Below are positions 1-9,323 of a stretch of 64,000 nucleotides of DNA, piece by piece (positions within the stretch are counted from its first letter, which is position 1; each line of letters starts with the position of its first letter). This stretch comes from Streptomyces sp. PTY087I2 (GTDB lineage Bacteria; Actinomycetota; Actinomycetes; Streptomycetales; Streptomycetaceae). The translations under genes were made by a program, and so were the position numbers. The DNA lies in NCBI RefSeq assembly GCF_001687325.1, contig NZ_LZRD01000023.1, forward strand, positions 118,606 to 182,605, written 5' to 3'. The notes below the pieces were generated by a model, which did not search any database, was not told where the DNA came from, and was given only the letters and a program-made list of their open reading frames with translations.

Positions 1-3000
1 GAGCTCGGTGGAGTAGACGATTTCGGCCTCGATGGTGCCGTCCGTCTGCTCGGTGAGAAAGAGAGTGAGGTCGAACTTCGATGTCTGAGCCGCGACTTCG
101 ATGGTGTCGAGGGTGAGTCCGGGAAGGGTCCAGGTGCTGTCGGGAACGTTCTGGAGAGCGAACATGACCTGGAAGAGAGCATTGCGGGAGAGATCCCGTT
201 CGGGGGCCAGCTCCTCGACGATCCGCTCGAACGGCAGATCCTGGTGAGCGTAAGCACCCAGAGCAGTCTCCCGGACCTGGCCCAGAAGATCCACGAAGGT
301 GGGATTGGCCGTCAGATCGGCCCGCATGACCAAGGTATTGACGAAGAACCCGACCAGATTCTCCACCTCAGCACGATTACGCCCCGCAATAGGCGTACCG
401 ACCGTGATGTCATCCTGGCGCGACCAACGCGACAACAAGACCTGGAACGCCGCAAGACCCGCCATGAACAATGAAGCGTTCCGTTGGGTGGCGAGCGCGC
501 GCAGGCCCTGGGCACACCCGGCGTCGATGGCGAAGGTCAAGGAGGCGCCGGCACCGGAGCGGACCAGGGGGCGGGGCCGGTCCGTGGGCAGCTCCAGCGC
601 CTCGACGCCCGCAAGGTTCTCGCGCCAGTACGACAGCTGACGCCCCTCCCGCTCCGGGGTCAGCCACTGATGCTGCCACAGCGCGAAATCCCCGTACTGA
701 ATGGAGAGTTCGTCAAGCTGCGGCATACGGGACTCAACCGCCGCCGTGTACAGCTCACGCAATTCATCGGTGAGAACGGAGACGGACCAGCCGTCCGCCA
801 CGATGTGATGGATCGTGATCATCAACAGATGCCGGTCGGCCGCGAGCCGGATCACGGTGGCGCGGAGGAGTCGGCCGCTGGTGAGATCGAAGACCTCGCC
901 GGCCTTCGCGTCGAGCACGCGCCGTGCGACCCCCTCCTTGTCCCCCGTCTCCGCGGTGCCGGAGGAGAGGTCGATGAGCTCGGCTGCGACCCGCCACGGG
1001 GTATCGACGGTCTGGAAGGGTTCGCCCTGCTCGTCGGTGACGAAGCGGGTGCGCAGGACCTCGTGGCGCTCGACGAGACCGGAGAAGGCGATCTCCAGGG
1101 CGGTCACGTCAAGGGGACCGTCGACCTCGAAGCCGATGGGGACGACGTACTCGGCGCTTCCCGGCTCCAGCTGGTCCAGGAACCACAGGCGCCGCTGGGC
1201 GAACGACAGCGGCAGAACGTCCGTTCCGTTCTGACGCGGGACCAGCGGCACCGCGAGCCCGCTGTCGCCGGTGGTAAGGACCTCGGTCAGCAGCGCGACC
1301 GTCGGGGCGTTGAAGATCTCGCGGACGGTCATCTCGACGTCGAGCCGCTTCGCGACACGTGAGGCGATCCGGAACGCGTGCAGGGAGTGCCCGCCGAGCT
1401 GGTGGAAGTCGTCGTGGACACTCACCTGGTCGAGGCCGAGGACCTCGCGCCAGATGTCCGCGACGATGCGTTCGGTCTCGGTGCGCGGGGCGGTGAAGCC
1501 GCCTTCGGCGATCTGGCGGGGCACTTCAGGGGCAGGGAGGGCCCTGCGGTCGACCTTGCCGTTCGGAGCGAGCGGCAGGGCGTCGAGGAGGACGAACCAG
1601 TTGGGGACCATGTAGTCGGGCAGCCGCGTGCGCAGTCGTTCCCGCAGGTCGGCGACGGTCGGTTCGTGACCGGCGGCGGGGGCGCAGTAGGCGACGAGGC
1701 TCTTGTCGCCGGGGGTGTCCTCGCGGACGACCACGACGGTCGAAGCGATGTCCTCGTGGGCCGCGAGAGCGGCTTCGATCTCGCCGAGTTCGATGCGCAA
1801 GCCGCGGATCTTGACCTGCTGGTCGATCCGGCCGAGGAACTCGATGTTGCCGTCAGGAAGCCACCGGACGAGGTCGCCCGTGCGGTAGACCCGCTCCTCG
1901 GAACTCGCGGGGCCGTCACTGAACGGGTGGGAGACGAAACGGTCGGCGGTCAGCTCGGGCCGGTCCCAATAGCCCTGAGCGACGCCCGGGCCGCCGACCC
2001 ACAGCTCGCCGGGGACGCCGATGGGCGCGAGGCCGCCCGACCTGTCCATCACGAACACCTCGGTGTTGGCGACCGGGCGGCCGATGGGCATGGTGGTGAT
2101 CTGTGGGCCGTCGGGACCGACGACGAAGTAGGTCGCCAGAACGGTGGTCTCGGTCGGGCCGTAGAGATTGACGAGATTCTGCGGGGCGTACGGGCCGGCG
2201 ACGAGGGTGTCCGCGACGGACCGCTCGACCGCGTCACCGCCGTACATCACCGTCTTCATCCCGGCCACGAGGTCCGGGCAGTCGGTGACGTGCTGGTTGA
2301 GCAGAGGGGCCGTCAGGAACATCGTGGAAATCGACCGCTCCCGGATCTGCTCGCGCAGCCGCTCGGGATCGAGCACGACGTCCTTGGCGAGGACCGCGAG
2401 CGAGGCGCCTGCCGTGAGGGCGCTCCAGCATTCCAGGGTGAAGGCGTCGAAGGAGAAGTTGGCCGCCTGGGCGACGACGTCGGTGGGGGTGATGTCCGCG
2501 AACCGGTTGTTGTCGACCAGTCGGCAGACCGACCGGTGCTGGATCATGACGCCCTTGGGGGTGCCGGTGGATCCGGAGGTGTAGATGATGTGCGCGAGGT
2601 CCCGGGGGCCGCTCCGGGGCTCCGGGGCGGTGCCGGGCCGGGTGGCGATGGTGCTCCGGTCGGTGTCGATGAGCAGCTGGGGGGCGGTGGCGGGGAGCCG
2701 GTCCGCCAGATGCGACTGTGTGATGACCAGCGGTGCCCGGGTGTCCGTGAGCATGAACTCGATACGGGCGGCGGGGTAGTCGGGGTCCACCGGAACGTAC
2801 GCGCCGCCGGCCTTCATCACACCGAGCAGCGCCACGATCATGTCGATACCGCGGTCCACACACACCGCTACCAGGTCACCGGCCTCGACACCCTGAGCGA
2901 TGAGGTGATGCGCGAGCTGGTTGGCACGGACATCGAGCTCCGCGTACGACAGTTCCTCCACACCGAACGTCACGGCCACCGCGTCGGGGCTCCGGACAGC

Positions 3001-3837
3001 CTGCTGCTCGAAGAGTTCGTGGACGGTGGCGTCGTCCCGGTACGGAACCACGGTGTCGTTGAAGCCGATCAGGAGTCGCTCCCGCTCCTCGGCACCGAGA
3101 ATGCCGAGGCGGCCGACCGGTCGGGCGGGGGCAGCGACGGCCGCCGCCAGCAGGTTGACGTAGTGGCCCGTGAGGCGCTCGACCGTCGCCCGGTCGAACA
3201 GCTCTGCCGCGTAGGCGAGCGTGCCGGCGAAGCCGCCGTCCTCGGAGGGCCTCAGAACCAAGGAGATGTCGCACGCCTCGGCCTCCGGCGTCACGGCCAC
3301 ACCCGTATGCCGCTCGTCCTCGCACAGCTCGAACATGACCTGGAAAAGGGGGTTGCGGGAGAGATCGGTATCGGGTGCGATCTCCTCCACGATCCGACCG
3401 AACGGCAGGGCCTGGTGCTCACAGGCGCACCGCGCCGTGGCGTGAACCTGATCAAGGAGAGCGGAGAAGGACGGGTCGGCGGAAAGGTCCGCCCGCATCA
3501 CCAGGATGTTGGGAAACACATCGCCCGCACCCGCGTCGATGGGGGTGCCGACCACGATGTCGTCCTGCCGCGACCAACGGGAAAGCAGAGCCTGAAGGCC
3601 CGCGAGCCCCGCCGCGAACACAGAGGCGTCCTGCGCCGAGGCGAGCTTGCGCAAGCCCTCCGCCGTGGCGGCAGGAACGGTGAAGCCGACCGCGTCGGTG
3701 ATACCGGGACGGCTGAGTGGCCGGGGCCGGTCCGTCGGAAACTCGAGTGGTTGCACCCCGGCCAGGCTCTTTTTCCAGAATTCCAGCTGCTGGGCGAGCA
3801 CATCAGCGGGTACGAAGAATTCCATGGAAAGCGTCAT
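1..3837 (-). CDS. Non-ribosomal peptide synthetase, 5' part (partial C - A - PCP - C, runs off left edge)
   Basis: The frame is open from an ATG at 3837 to the left edge (about 1,279 codons, no stop seen). Residues 1-250 are only the C-terminal half of a condensation domain, starting near LEFWKKSLAGV. The half carrying HHxxxDG is absent and the usual VGFFVNT stretch is replaced by DVFPNILV. An adenylation domain follows (about 280-770) with YTSGSTGTPKGVM near residue 420 and YGPTETT. Specificity positions read by eye are D-A-L-L-M-G-L-V-L, for which I make no substrate call. A carrier domain has LGGHSLHAF near residue 816 (Ser for phosphopantetheine). A second, complete-looking C domain has HHIVADG near residue 1010. 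A GGTGA lies just before the ATG; an inner ATG at 3825 is also possible. The peptide product is unknown. Confidence 0.93.
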   Translation of the reverse strand, partial: MTLSMEFFVPADVLAQQLEFWKKSLAGVQPLEFPTDRPRPLSRPGITDAVGFTVPAATAEGLRKLASAQDASVFAAGLAGLQALLSRWSRQDDIVVGTPIDAGAGDVFPNILVMRADLSADPSFSALLDQVHATARCACEHQALPFGRIVEEIAPDTDLSRNPLFQVMFELCEDERHTGVAVTPEAEACDISLVLRPSEDGGFAGTLAYAAELFDRATVERLTGHYVNLLAAAVAAPARPVGRLGILGAEERERLLIGFNDTVVPYRDDATVHELFEQQAVRSPDAVAVTFGVEELSYAELDVRANQLAHHLIAQGVEAGDLVAVCVDRGIDMIVALLGVMKAGGAYVPVDPDYPAARIEFMLTDTRAPLVITQSHLADRLPATAPQLLIDTDRSTIATRPGTAPEPRSGPRDLAHIIYTSGSTGTPKGVMIQHRSVCRLVDNNRFADITPTDVVAQAANFSFDAFTLECWSALTAGASLAVLAKDVVLDPERLREQIRERSISTMFLTAPLLNQHVTDCPDLVAGMKTVMYGGDAVERSVADTLVAGPYAPQNLVNLYGPTETTVLATYFVVGPDGPQITTMPIGRPVANTEVFVMDRSGGLAPIGVPGELWVGGPGVAQGYWDRPELTADRFVSHPFSDGPASSEERVYRTGDLVRWLPDGNIEFLGRIDQQVKIRGLRIELGEIEAALAAHEDIASTVVVVREDTPGDKSLVAYCAPAAGHEPTVADLRERLRTRLPDYMVPNWFVLLDALPLAPNGKVDRRALPAPEVPRQIAEGGFTAPRTETERIVADIWREVLGLDQVSVHDDFHQLGGHSLHAFRIASRVAKRLDVEMTVREIFNAPTVALLTEVLTTGDSGLAVPLVPRQNGTDVLPLSFAQRRLWFLDQLEPGSAEYVVPIGFEVDGPLDVTALEIAFSGLVERHEVLRTRFVTDEQGEPFQTVDTPWRVAAELIDLSSGTAETGDKEGVARRVLDAKAGEVFDLTSGRLLRATVIRLAADRHLLMITIHHIVADGWSVSVLTDELRELYTAAVESRMPQLDELSIQYGDFALWQHQWLTPEREGRQLSYWRENLAGVEALELPTDRPRPLVRSGAGASLTFAIDAGCAQGLRALATQRNASLFMAGLAAFQVLLSRWSRQDDITVGTPIAGRNRAEVENLVGFFVNTLVMRADLTANPTFVDLLGQVRETALGAYAHQDLPFERIVEELAPERDLSRNALFQVMFALQNVPDSTWTLPGLTLDTIEVAAQTSKFDLTLFLTEQTDGTIEAEIVYSTEL

Positions 3838-4402
3838 GTCATCACCGATTCAGATTCAGGAGCGCCGGAGGAATGGCGCCAGTTGCGCGGAGAGAGGCGC
3901 CGGGCGGGAAAGAGGGGAAGCTCGGCGTGAAATCGGAACTGCTGCCACCGAGAGGGCCTCATGGGGCCAACCGGGGAAGTTCGAGGTCAGGACGGTTGCC
4001 TGCGACCTGATAGTCGTCCTGTCGATCCGCCGACCGGCTCGGCTGAACCTGGCAAAGAGTTGCCCGGACTACGCGTCACGCCCCTATGAACAAGCGTTCC
4101 GATATTCACGATCACTCCCCTTCCCGTCCCTGCCCTCGTCGACGTACGGACATCAGCGTCGAAGAGTCGCCACTGTCGGCCATTTCCTGGGGGTCAACCC
4201 CCGGTGATCACAGCTTTGCCTGCTTCTCGGAGGGGTGAAAGAGAGATCCGGTGGCCGGAATCGGCACCGTCATGAACCGTCCTGGCCGATCACCTTCATC
4301 GCCATCGACCGGCACCTGGGGGGGAGGGCGTCACGAGCACCGGCGCAGCCGGCCCGCCCCGGCCCACCCCGGCCCACCCCGGGCTCCCCCGGCCCGCGGA
4401 GC
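3838..4402. other. Intergenic region between divergent NRPS and ABC operons
   Basis: I see no convincing gene in these 565 bases. The part next to the NRPS start (about 4070-4210) is less GC-rich than its surroundings and is the likely place for the NRPS promoter. Positions 4340-4390 hold short CCCCGGCCCAC-like tandem copies. I could not recover the missing N-terminal half of the first condensation domain in any minus-strand frame here. Confidence 0.5.
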
Positions 4403-4459
4403 TTGACAGTCATTCCCTCGCGACTCCATGATTCCATTAATTGATTCATGGAATCGCAT
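4403..4459 (+). promoter_or_regulatory. Promoter with overlapping dyad operator for the ABC-gntR operon
   Basis: TTGACA at 4403-4408 and CATGAT at 4427-4432 are 18 bases apart, a good -35/-10 pair. An inverted repeat overlaps the -10: ATGATTCCAT at 4428-4437 against ATGGAATCGCAT at 4448-4459, with one extra base in the right arm. An operator covering the -10 fits repression by the GntR regulator encoded at the end of the same operon. That link is inferred. Confidence 0.55.
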
Positions 4460-4494
4460 GATGGATCACGGATCACGGAACCGAGGTGAGGCGC

Positions 4495-5439
4495 GTGGCA
4501 GACACGAGCACCCCGAACGCGACGTCCGGCAGCTGGGCGCTGGAGGCGCGTGGGCTGGGCAAGCGGTACCGGCGCGGCTGGGCGCTGCGTGACTGCTCCT
4601 TCCGGATTCCGGCCGGCCGCATCTGCGGGCTGGTCGGGCCGAACGGGGCCGGTAAGAGCACCCTGCTCGGGCTGGCGACCCGGCAGGTGCAGCCGACCGC
4701 CGGCGAGCTGCGCGTCTTCGGCGTGCCGGTCGACGACCTCGCCGTGCTGCCCCAGGTCGCGTTCCTCGGCCAGGACAAGCCGCTGTTCAAGCGGTTCACC
4801 GTGGCGGAGACGCTGCGGATGGGCGCCGAGCTGAACCCGGGCTGGGACGCGGCCGCCGCGGAGCGGATCGTCCGCGCGGGCAACGTGCCGGCGGACGCGA
4901 AAGTGGGCACGCTCTCCGGCGGGCAGCGCACCCGGGTGGCCTTCGCGCTCGCCTTCGGCAAGCGGCCCGAGCTGCTGCTCCTGGACGAGCCGATGTCGGA
5001 CCTCGACCCGCTGGCGCGGGACGAGATGAGCACCCTGCTGATGGCGGAGGCCGTCGAGCGCGGCACCACGGTGGTGATGTCCTCGCACATGCTGACCGAG
5101 CTGGAGGACATGTGCGACTACCTGCTGGTCGTCTCCGAGGGCCGGATCCGCATGGCCGGTGACGCGGACGCGCTGGTGCCGGCCCACACCCTGGTCACCG
5201 GGGTGTCCCGGGACGGCTCGCTGCCGGCCGAACTCGCCGGTCACACCGTCGTCGAATCCCGCGTACAGGGGCGGCAGTTCCAGGCGATGATCCGTCCCGG
5301 CGGCCCGCTCCCGGCCGACTGGGAGCGGGCCGAACCCTCGCTGGAGGAAGTCCTCCTCGCCCACCTCCGCTCCCCGGACGCGCCCCCGCTCTACACCCAG
5401 GGCGCCCGCGTCGATGCCGAAGGGACCCAGACAGCATGA
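4495..5439 (+). CDS. ABC transporter ATP-binding protein
   Basis: This 314-residue cytoplasmic ATPase subunit is of the single-domain exporter type (CcmA-like). It has Walker A GPNGAGKST near residue 48, signature LSGGQ, Walker B LLLLDEP and the H-loop region SSHMLTE. The tail after the ATPase core resembles the C-terminal part of YtrB/BcrA-like subunits. I chose the GTG at 4495 over the in-frame GTG at 4486 because a GAGG-TGAGG purine run sits just upstream of it. Its stop overlaps the permease start (ATGA), so the two are translationally coupled. The substrate is unknown; YtrA-regulated exporters often respond to cell-envelope stress, which is family knowledge only. Confidence 0.93.
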   Translation: MADTSTPNATSGSWALEARGLGKRYRRGWALRDCSFRIPAGRICGLVGPNGAGKSTLLGLATRQVQPTAGELRVFGVPVDDLAVLPQVAFLGQDKPLFKRFTVAETLRMGAELNPGWDAAAAERIVRAGNVPADAKVGTLSGGQRTRVAFALAFGKRPELLLLDEPMSDLDPLARDEMSTLLMAEAVERGTTVVMSSHMLTELEDMCDYLLVVSEGRIRMAGDADALVPAHTLVTGVSRDGSLPAELAGHTVVESRVQGRQFQAMIRPGGPLPADWERAEPSLEEVLLAHLRSPDAPPLYTQGARVDAEGTQTA

Positions 5440-6431
5440 GCAGCACCACCCTCACCGAGAAGCCCCGGAAGCCCGGGAAGTCCTCCGAACTCGGGTCCGG
5501 GCGACGCCTGTTGCGCGGTCTTCCCTGGCTCGTCGTCCGCCAGCACCGGGTCGCACTCGCCTGTGTCCTCGGCCTCACTCTGCTCACCGCGCTCTGGATC
5601 GCGTACGAGCGCCACGAGCTGGTGCAGCTGCTCGACGCCAAGGGCTGGCCGGAGAAGGACCCCGGCCGGCCGATGGACAACAACCGCGGCTACAACTACA
5701 TCACCAGCATCATCAACGGCCTGCCGCTGATCCTCGCCGTCTTCGTCGGCGCCCCGCTGATCGCGGGCGACCAGGAGAGCGGCACCGCGCAGCTCGTCAC
5801 CACCCAGTCCGTGACCCGCCGCCAGTGGCTGATCGCCAAGCTGGGCCTGGCCTACGGCCTCGCGCTGGTCTCCGGCCTGGTGCTCTCGGCGCTGTTCACC
5901 TGGTGGTGGCGGCCGCACCGTTCCCTCTTCCTCAGCGAGTGGCTCGACGGCGTCATCTTCGACAACACCGGCCCCGTCCTGCCCGCCTTCCTTCTCTTCC
6001 TCACCGCCGCCGGCATCACCATCGGCGCCCTGGTCCGCCGGATGCTCCCGGCCATGGTGGGCGCGTTCCTCTTCACGGCGGTCACCACCATGTTCGTCTG
6101 GGACGAGATCCGCGTACGGCTCGGCTCCCCGAAGATGTTCACGTACCCGATGGACACCGAACTTCCGGCCCGCTTCAACGACGCGCGCGAGCTGGACCGC
6201 TGGGTCGGCAGCGCGGACGGGACGCTGTACGGCTGGGGCACCTGCGCCGAGGCGACGGAGAAGGCGCAGAACGCGTGCATCAAGGAGCACGGCATCGTCA
6301 ACGACGTGATCGAGTACCTCGATTTCGGCCAGATGGCGACGATGCAGTGGACCGCGGCGGGCATCCTGCTCGCCGGAACGATCCTGCTCACGGCGTTCAC
6401 CCTCTGGTGGACCTCGCGCCGCCCGCTGTGA
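5436..6431 (+). CDS. ABC transporter permease (ABC-2 type)
   Basis: This 331-residue membrane protein starts inside the stop of the ATPase gene. It has an N-terminal cytoplasmic segment, then hydrophobic helices near residues 40-60, 90-110, 140-165, 190-212 and 215-235, with a last one near 305-325. A large hydrophilic loop (about 235-300) contains two Cys and could be extracellytoplasmic. It pairs with the upstream ATPase to form an exporter. The substrate is not identifiable from sequence. Confidence 0.88.
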   Translation: MSSTTLTEKPRKPGKSSELGSGRRLLRGLPWLVVRQHRVALACVLGLTLLTALWIAYERHELVQLLDAKGWPEKDPGRPMDNNRGYNYITSIINGLPLILAVFVGAPLIAGDQESGTAQLVTTQSVTRRQWLIAKLGLAYGLALVSGLVLSALFTWWWRPHRSLFLSEWLDGVIFDNTGPVLPAFLLFLTAAGITIGALVRRMLPAMVGAFLFTAVTTMFVWDEIRVRLGSPKMFTYPMDTELPARFNDARELDRWVGSADGTLYGWGTCAEATEKAQNACIKEHGIVNDVIEYLDFGQMATMQWTAAGILLAGTILLTAFTLWWTSRRPL

Positions 6432-6485
6432 TCCCCGCGCCCTCCCCTACGCAAAGTGTCGGCAATCGAGCGGAAGGTGAAGTCC

Positions 6486-6881
6486 GTGGTCGTGTTCCGC
6501 ATCGACCGGCGCAGTGGAGTGGCGACCTATCTCCAGATCGTCCGGCAGGTCGAGCAGGCGCTGCGCATGGGCGCGCTGGAGGAGGGCGACCGGCTGCCCA
6601 CCGCGGCCCAGGTCGCCGCGACTACCAAGGTCAACCCCAACACGACCCTCAAGGCCTACCGCGAACTGGAGCGCATGGGCCTCGCCGAGGTACGCCAGGG
6701 GGCGGGCACGTTCATCACCCGCACCCTCGCCCAGCCCCAGTCCGGCCCCGACTCCCCGCTGCGCGCCGCCCTCGCCGACTGGCTGGACCGGGCCCGCGCC
6801 GAGGGGCTCACCGGGCAGGACGTCACGGCGCTGTTCCACTCGGCGTTCGAGAGCGCGTACCCGGGTGAGGCGCCGGACTGA
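6486..6881 (+). CDS. GntR family regulator, YtrA subfamily
   Basis: This 131-residue repressor is the third gene of the ABC operon. It has an N-terminal winged helix (VATYLQIVRQVEQALRMG, then DRLPTAAQVAA and NPNTTLKAYRELERMGL) and a short helical C-terminal arm of about 50 residues, which is the YtrA hallmark. GTG at 6486 has GGAAGG eight bases upstream and is preferred to GTG at 6456, which has no ribosome site. It probably autoregulates the operon through the dyad at 4428-4459. Confidence 0.9.
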   Translation: MVVFRIDRRSGVATYLQIVRQVEQALRMGALEEGDRLPTAAQVAATTKVNPNTTLKAYRELERMGLAEVRQGAGTFITRTLAQPQSGPDSPLRAALADWLDRARAEGLTGQDVTALFHSAFESAYPGEAPD

Positions 6882-6930
6882 CGGACAGCGGACGGGCAAC
6901 CGACGGGCAGCCGACGAACAGAGACAGATC

Positions 6931-6971
6931 CGAAGGGCTGTCACGGACCATGCGTTCGTGACAGCCCTTCG
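6931..6971 (+). terminator. Strong hairpin after the ABC-gntR operon
   Basis: There is a perfect 15-bp stem (6931-6945 with 6957-6971) around an 11-base loop, 49 bases after the gntR stop. No U tract follows. The remaining 270 bases before the next gene show nothing I recognise. Confidence 0.8.
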
Positions 6972-7240
6972 GGTTGCGGCATCGCACGCGGACAGGTGGC
7001 GGCCACGCTGCCGAAGGTCACGCTTCACGCGCAATACGCCGCAAGCCACCTCTTTTCCGTAAGACATGCCTGCTTCCCGCCTTCCCGGCATTCGCGACGA
7101 AGAGCGAGCACGTTCGGGCACACACATCGGGATCACCGAAAAGGTGCGGCAAACAGAGGCAAGTCGATGGCGGGGCAAGCCCGGGCGAAGCAAGCTCATC
7201 AGCGTCACGTCGCCGAAATCCACGCCAGCGGGAGGAACTC

Positions 7241-7522
7241 ATGGCACTTCGCTTGCTGTGCAAAGACCCGGAAAGCCCCAACAACGGCAGTCCGACCCTC
7301 TATTACGACGACAGTTCGGGAACGTATCTCTTCCAGTCGTGGAAGGTCCTCGATACGGAACGCCTCTCGGGAATCGTCGTCCCCGAGCACGAGACGGTCA
7401 TCGAGTTTCCCGAACGCCTGCTCGCCCTCTTTCCGCAGCCCGCATCCAGGCGCGAAGCGGGGCAGTGCCTCTGCGGAGGGGCACCGGCGGACAGCGGGGA
7501 ACCGGGCCCCGGCCAGCCGTAG
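7241..7522 (+). CDS. Small conserved Streptomyces protein paired with XRE regulator
   Basis: This is a 93-residue acidic cytoplasmic protein with no signal peptide. It starts at ATG 7241 behind GGGAGGAAC. The core (MALRLLCKDPES, then GSPTLYYDDSSGTYLFQSW, ending EFPERLLALF) resembles the small proteins that Streptomyces encodes next to XRE/DUF5753 regulators. The last 25 residues are low complexity. It sits 53 bases before the XRE gene and is likely co-transcribed with it. Such pairs often affect development or antibiotic production; the mechanism is not settled and I assign no activity. Confidence 0.75.
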   Translation: MALRLLCKDPESPNNGSPTLYYDDSSGTYLFQSWKVLDTERLSGIVVPEHETVIEFPERLLALFPQPASRREAGQCLCGGAPADSGEPGPGQP

Positions 7523-7575
7523 CGCGCTCCGGTCGGCCGCTGGCCAACCGGGTCGGCGGCCACCACACTGATCCC

Positions 7576-8436
7576 ATGGCAATGGTGAGCATCGATCAGG
7601 CGAAGAAGGCGCTGGGCAGTCAGCTTCGGGCCCTGCGCCGCCGACGCGGAATCAGCGCTCGCGAGCTGGCCGCCCTGGCCGGATGGCACGAATCCAAGTG
7701 CAGCAAGATCGAAAATGGGAAGACCATGCCGTCCGAGGCGGACATCCGGCTCTGGGCCCGCCTCTGTCACGCCGCCGACCAGGCCGACGACCTGATTTCC
7801 GCTGCCGCGGGAATCAAGGACATGTACGTCCAGTGGCGCCATATGGAGGTCCCCGGGCTCCGGAGCGCCCAGAACAAGGTGCTGCCCGTCTGGGAGAACA
7901 CCACCGAGTTCCACGCGTACTCCCACTCCCTGATCCCCGGCCCGCTCCAGACCCGCGAGTACACCCGCACCGTCCTCACGTCGATCAAGGTCCGCCGTTC
8001 ACTCGCCGTCGACGACGTGGACGCCGCGGTCGACGCCCGTATGCGCAAACAGGAGCTCCTTCACGACAGCCGCCGCACCTTCCGGATCGTCATCGAGGAA
8101 TGCGTACTGTGGAACCGCATCGGCGGCCCGGACATAGCCGTCCGCCAGATGGCCCGGCTCGTGGATATCAGCACGCTTCCGAACATCGAACTCGGCGTCA
8201 TCCCCGAGAACAGCGACACCGTGACCCGGGACCTGATGTGGCCCGTCGAGGACTTCTGGATATTCGACCGCAGGATGGTGAACGTGGAACTGGTCGCCGC
8301 CTACATGACCTTCACCACGGAACACGAAGTCCGCCTGTACGAGCAGGCGTTCAATGAGCTTTCCGAGCTGGCCGTCTTCGGAAGGGAGGCGCGTTCCCTC
8401 ATCGCGACAGCGCTCAAGGACACCGCCGGCGGTTGA
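7576..8436 (+). CDS. XRE-family regulator with DUF5753-type C-terminal domain
   Basis: This 286-residue protein has an N-terminal helix-turn-helix (about residues 12-65: LGSQLRALRRRRGISARELA, then ESKCSKIENGKTMPS). A long C-terminal domain has the usual markers IPGPLQTREYTR, a VDARMRKQELL segment and NIELGVIP. These are the WhiJ-like regulators, numerous in Streptomyces. The gene starts at ATG 7576 and forms a pair with the small protein upstream. It converges with dapF, only two bases separating the stop codons. Confidence 0.92.
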   Translation: MAMVSIDQAKKALGSQLRALRRRRGISARELAALAGWHESKCSKIENGKTMPSEADIRLWARLCHAADQADDLISAAAGIKDMYVQWRHMEVPGLRSAQNKVLPVWENTTEFHAYSHSLIPGPLQTREYTRTVLTSIKVRRSLAVDDVDAAVDARMRKQELLHDSRRTFRIVIEECVLWNRIGGPDIAVRQMARLVDISTLPNIELGVIPENSDTVTRDLMWPVEDFWIFDRRMVNVELVAAYMTFTTEHEVRLYEQAFNELSELAVFGREARSLIATALKDTAGG

Positions 8437-8438
8437 CT

Positions 8439-9323
8439 TCAGTGACGTACGGGCCCGAAACGGCCATGGGCGACGATCACCGCAGATCCGGCCAGCTCCA
8501 TCGTCCCGTCGGAGCGCACCGCCACCCCCAGGCTGCCGCCCGGGGAGTCCACCCGATACCGGCCGGGGCCCGAACCGCCCTCGACGGCACGGTACGCCGC
8601 CACAGCGGCACACGCGCCCGTACCGCAGGCGGGTGTCTCCCCCACCCCCCTTTCGTGAACCCGCAATTGGAGGTGTCCGGCACCATGGGATACGACGAAC
8701 TCGACCGTGACCCCGTGCGGATAGGCACCGGCCGGCTCGACCCGCGGCGCTGAGCGCAGATCTCCCAGGGCCGCCAGGTCGGGGACGAACGCGACCGCAT
8801 GCGGATTGCCCATGTCGACCTGGACCGCCGGCCAGTCGTGGTCGCCGAGCGCGACCCTGACGGTCTTGGCGTCGCGCCCCGGCCCGGACCGTCCGGCCCC
8901 CAGACCCGGCAGTATCGGCGTGCCCATCAGCACGGCGACCGGGACCCGGGGATCGGCCGGAACATCCACCTCACGGACACCGGCACGGGTCGCCACGGCG
9001 AACCGCCCGGCGGGCACGCGGCCGGTGTCCACGAGGTAGCGGCCCAGGACGCGCAGACCGTTGCCGCACATGCCGCCCCGGCTCCCGTCGGCGTTGCGGT
9101 AGTCCATGAACCAGGCGGCCTCGGCACGCATCGCCGCGGCCTCCGGCTCGGCGGAACAGCGGACGGCCCTCAGGACGCCGTCGGCCCCGAGGCCCGCACG
9201 GCGGTCGCACAGCCGCACGGTCTCGTCCGCGGACAGATCGAGTTCACCACCTGGGTCGGGCAGCAGCAGGAAGTCGTTGCCCGCTCCGTGGCCCTTGGCG
9301 AAAGTCCAGGAGGGTCCGGTCAC
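8439..9323 (-). CDS. dapF: Diaminopimelate epimerase family protein
   Basis: This 294-residue cytoplasmic protein belongs to the cofactor-independent epimerase fold. DapF interconverts LL- and meso-diaminopimelate for lysine and peptidoglycan synthesis. Both catalytic cysteines are visible: GGMCGNGLR near residue 85 and PACGTGAC near residue 233. The N terminus reads AKGHGAGNDFLL as in DapF. It is coupled (ATGA overlap) to a 96-residue protein upstream and lies beside a HutC-type GntR gene rather than in a lysine or miaA context. It may therefore be a second, specialised paralogue acting on another substrate; that is inference from context. Confidence 0.85.
   Translation of the reverse strand: MTGPSWTFAKGHGAGNDFLLLPDPGGELDLSADETVRLCDRRAGLGADGVLRAVRCSAEPEAAAMRAEAAWFMDYRNADGSRGGMCGNGLRVLGRYLVDTGRVPAGRFAVATRAGVREVDVPADPRVPVAVLMGTPILPGLGAGRSGPGRDAKTVRVALGDHDWPAVQVDMGNPHAVAFVPDLAALGDLRSAPRVEPAGAYPHGVTVEFVVSHGAGHLQLRVHERGVGETPACGTGACAAVAAYRAVEGGSGPGRYRVDSPGGSLGVAVRSDGTMELAGSAVIVAHGRFGPVRH

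Noticed and set aside
1378..3930. Plus-strand 850-residue open frame
   Set aside because: It is the complement of the NRPS gene; the translation is low complexity (Val/Gly/Arg) and matches no fold, while the minus strand gives clear C, A and PCP motifs.
3838..4494. Frameshifted N-terminal half of the first NRPS C domain
   Set aside because: Translation of the minus-strand frames shows no HHxxxDG or other C-domain motif.
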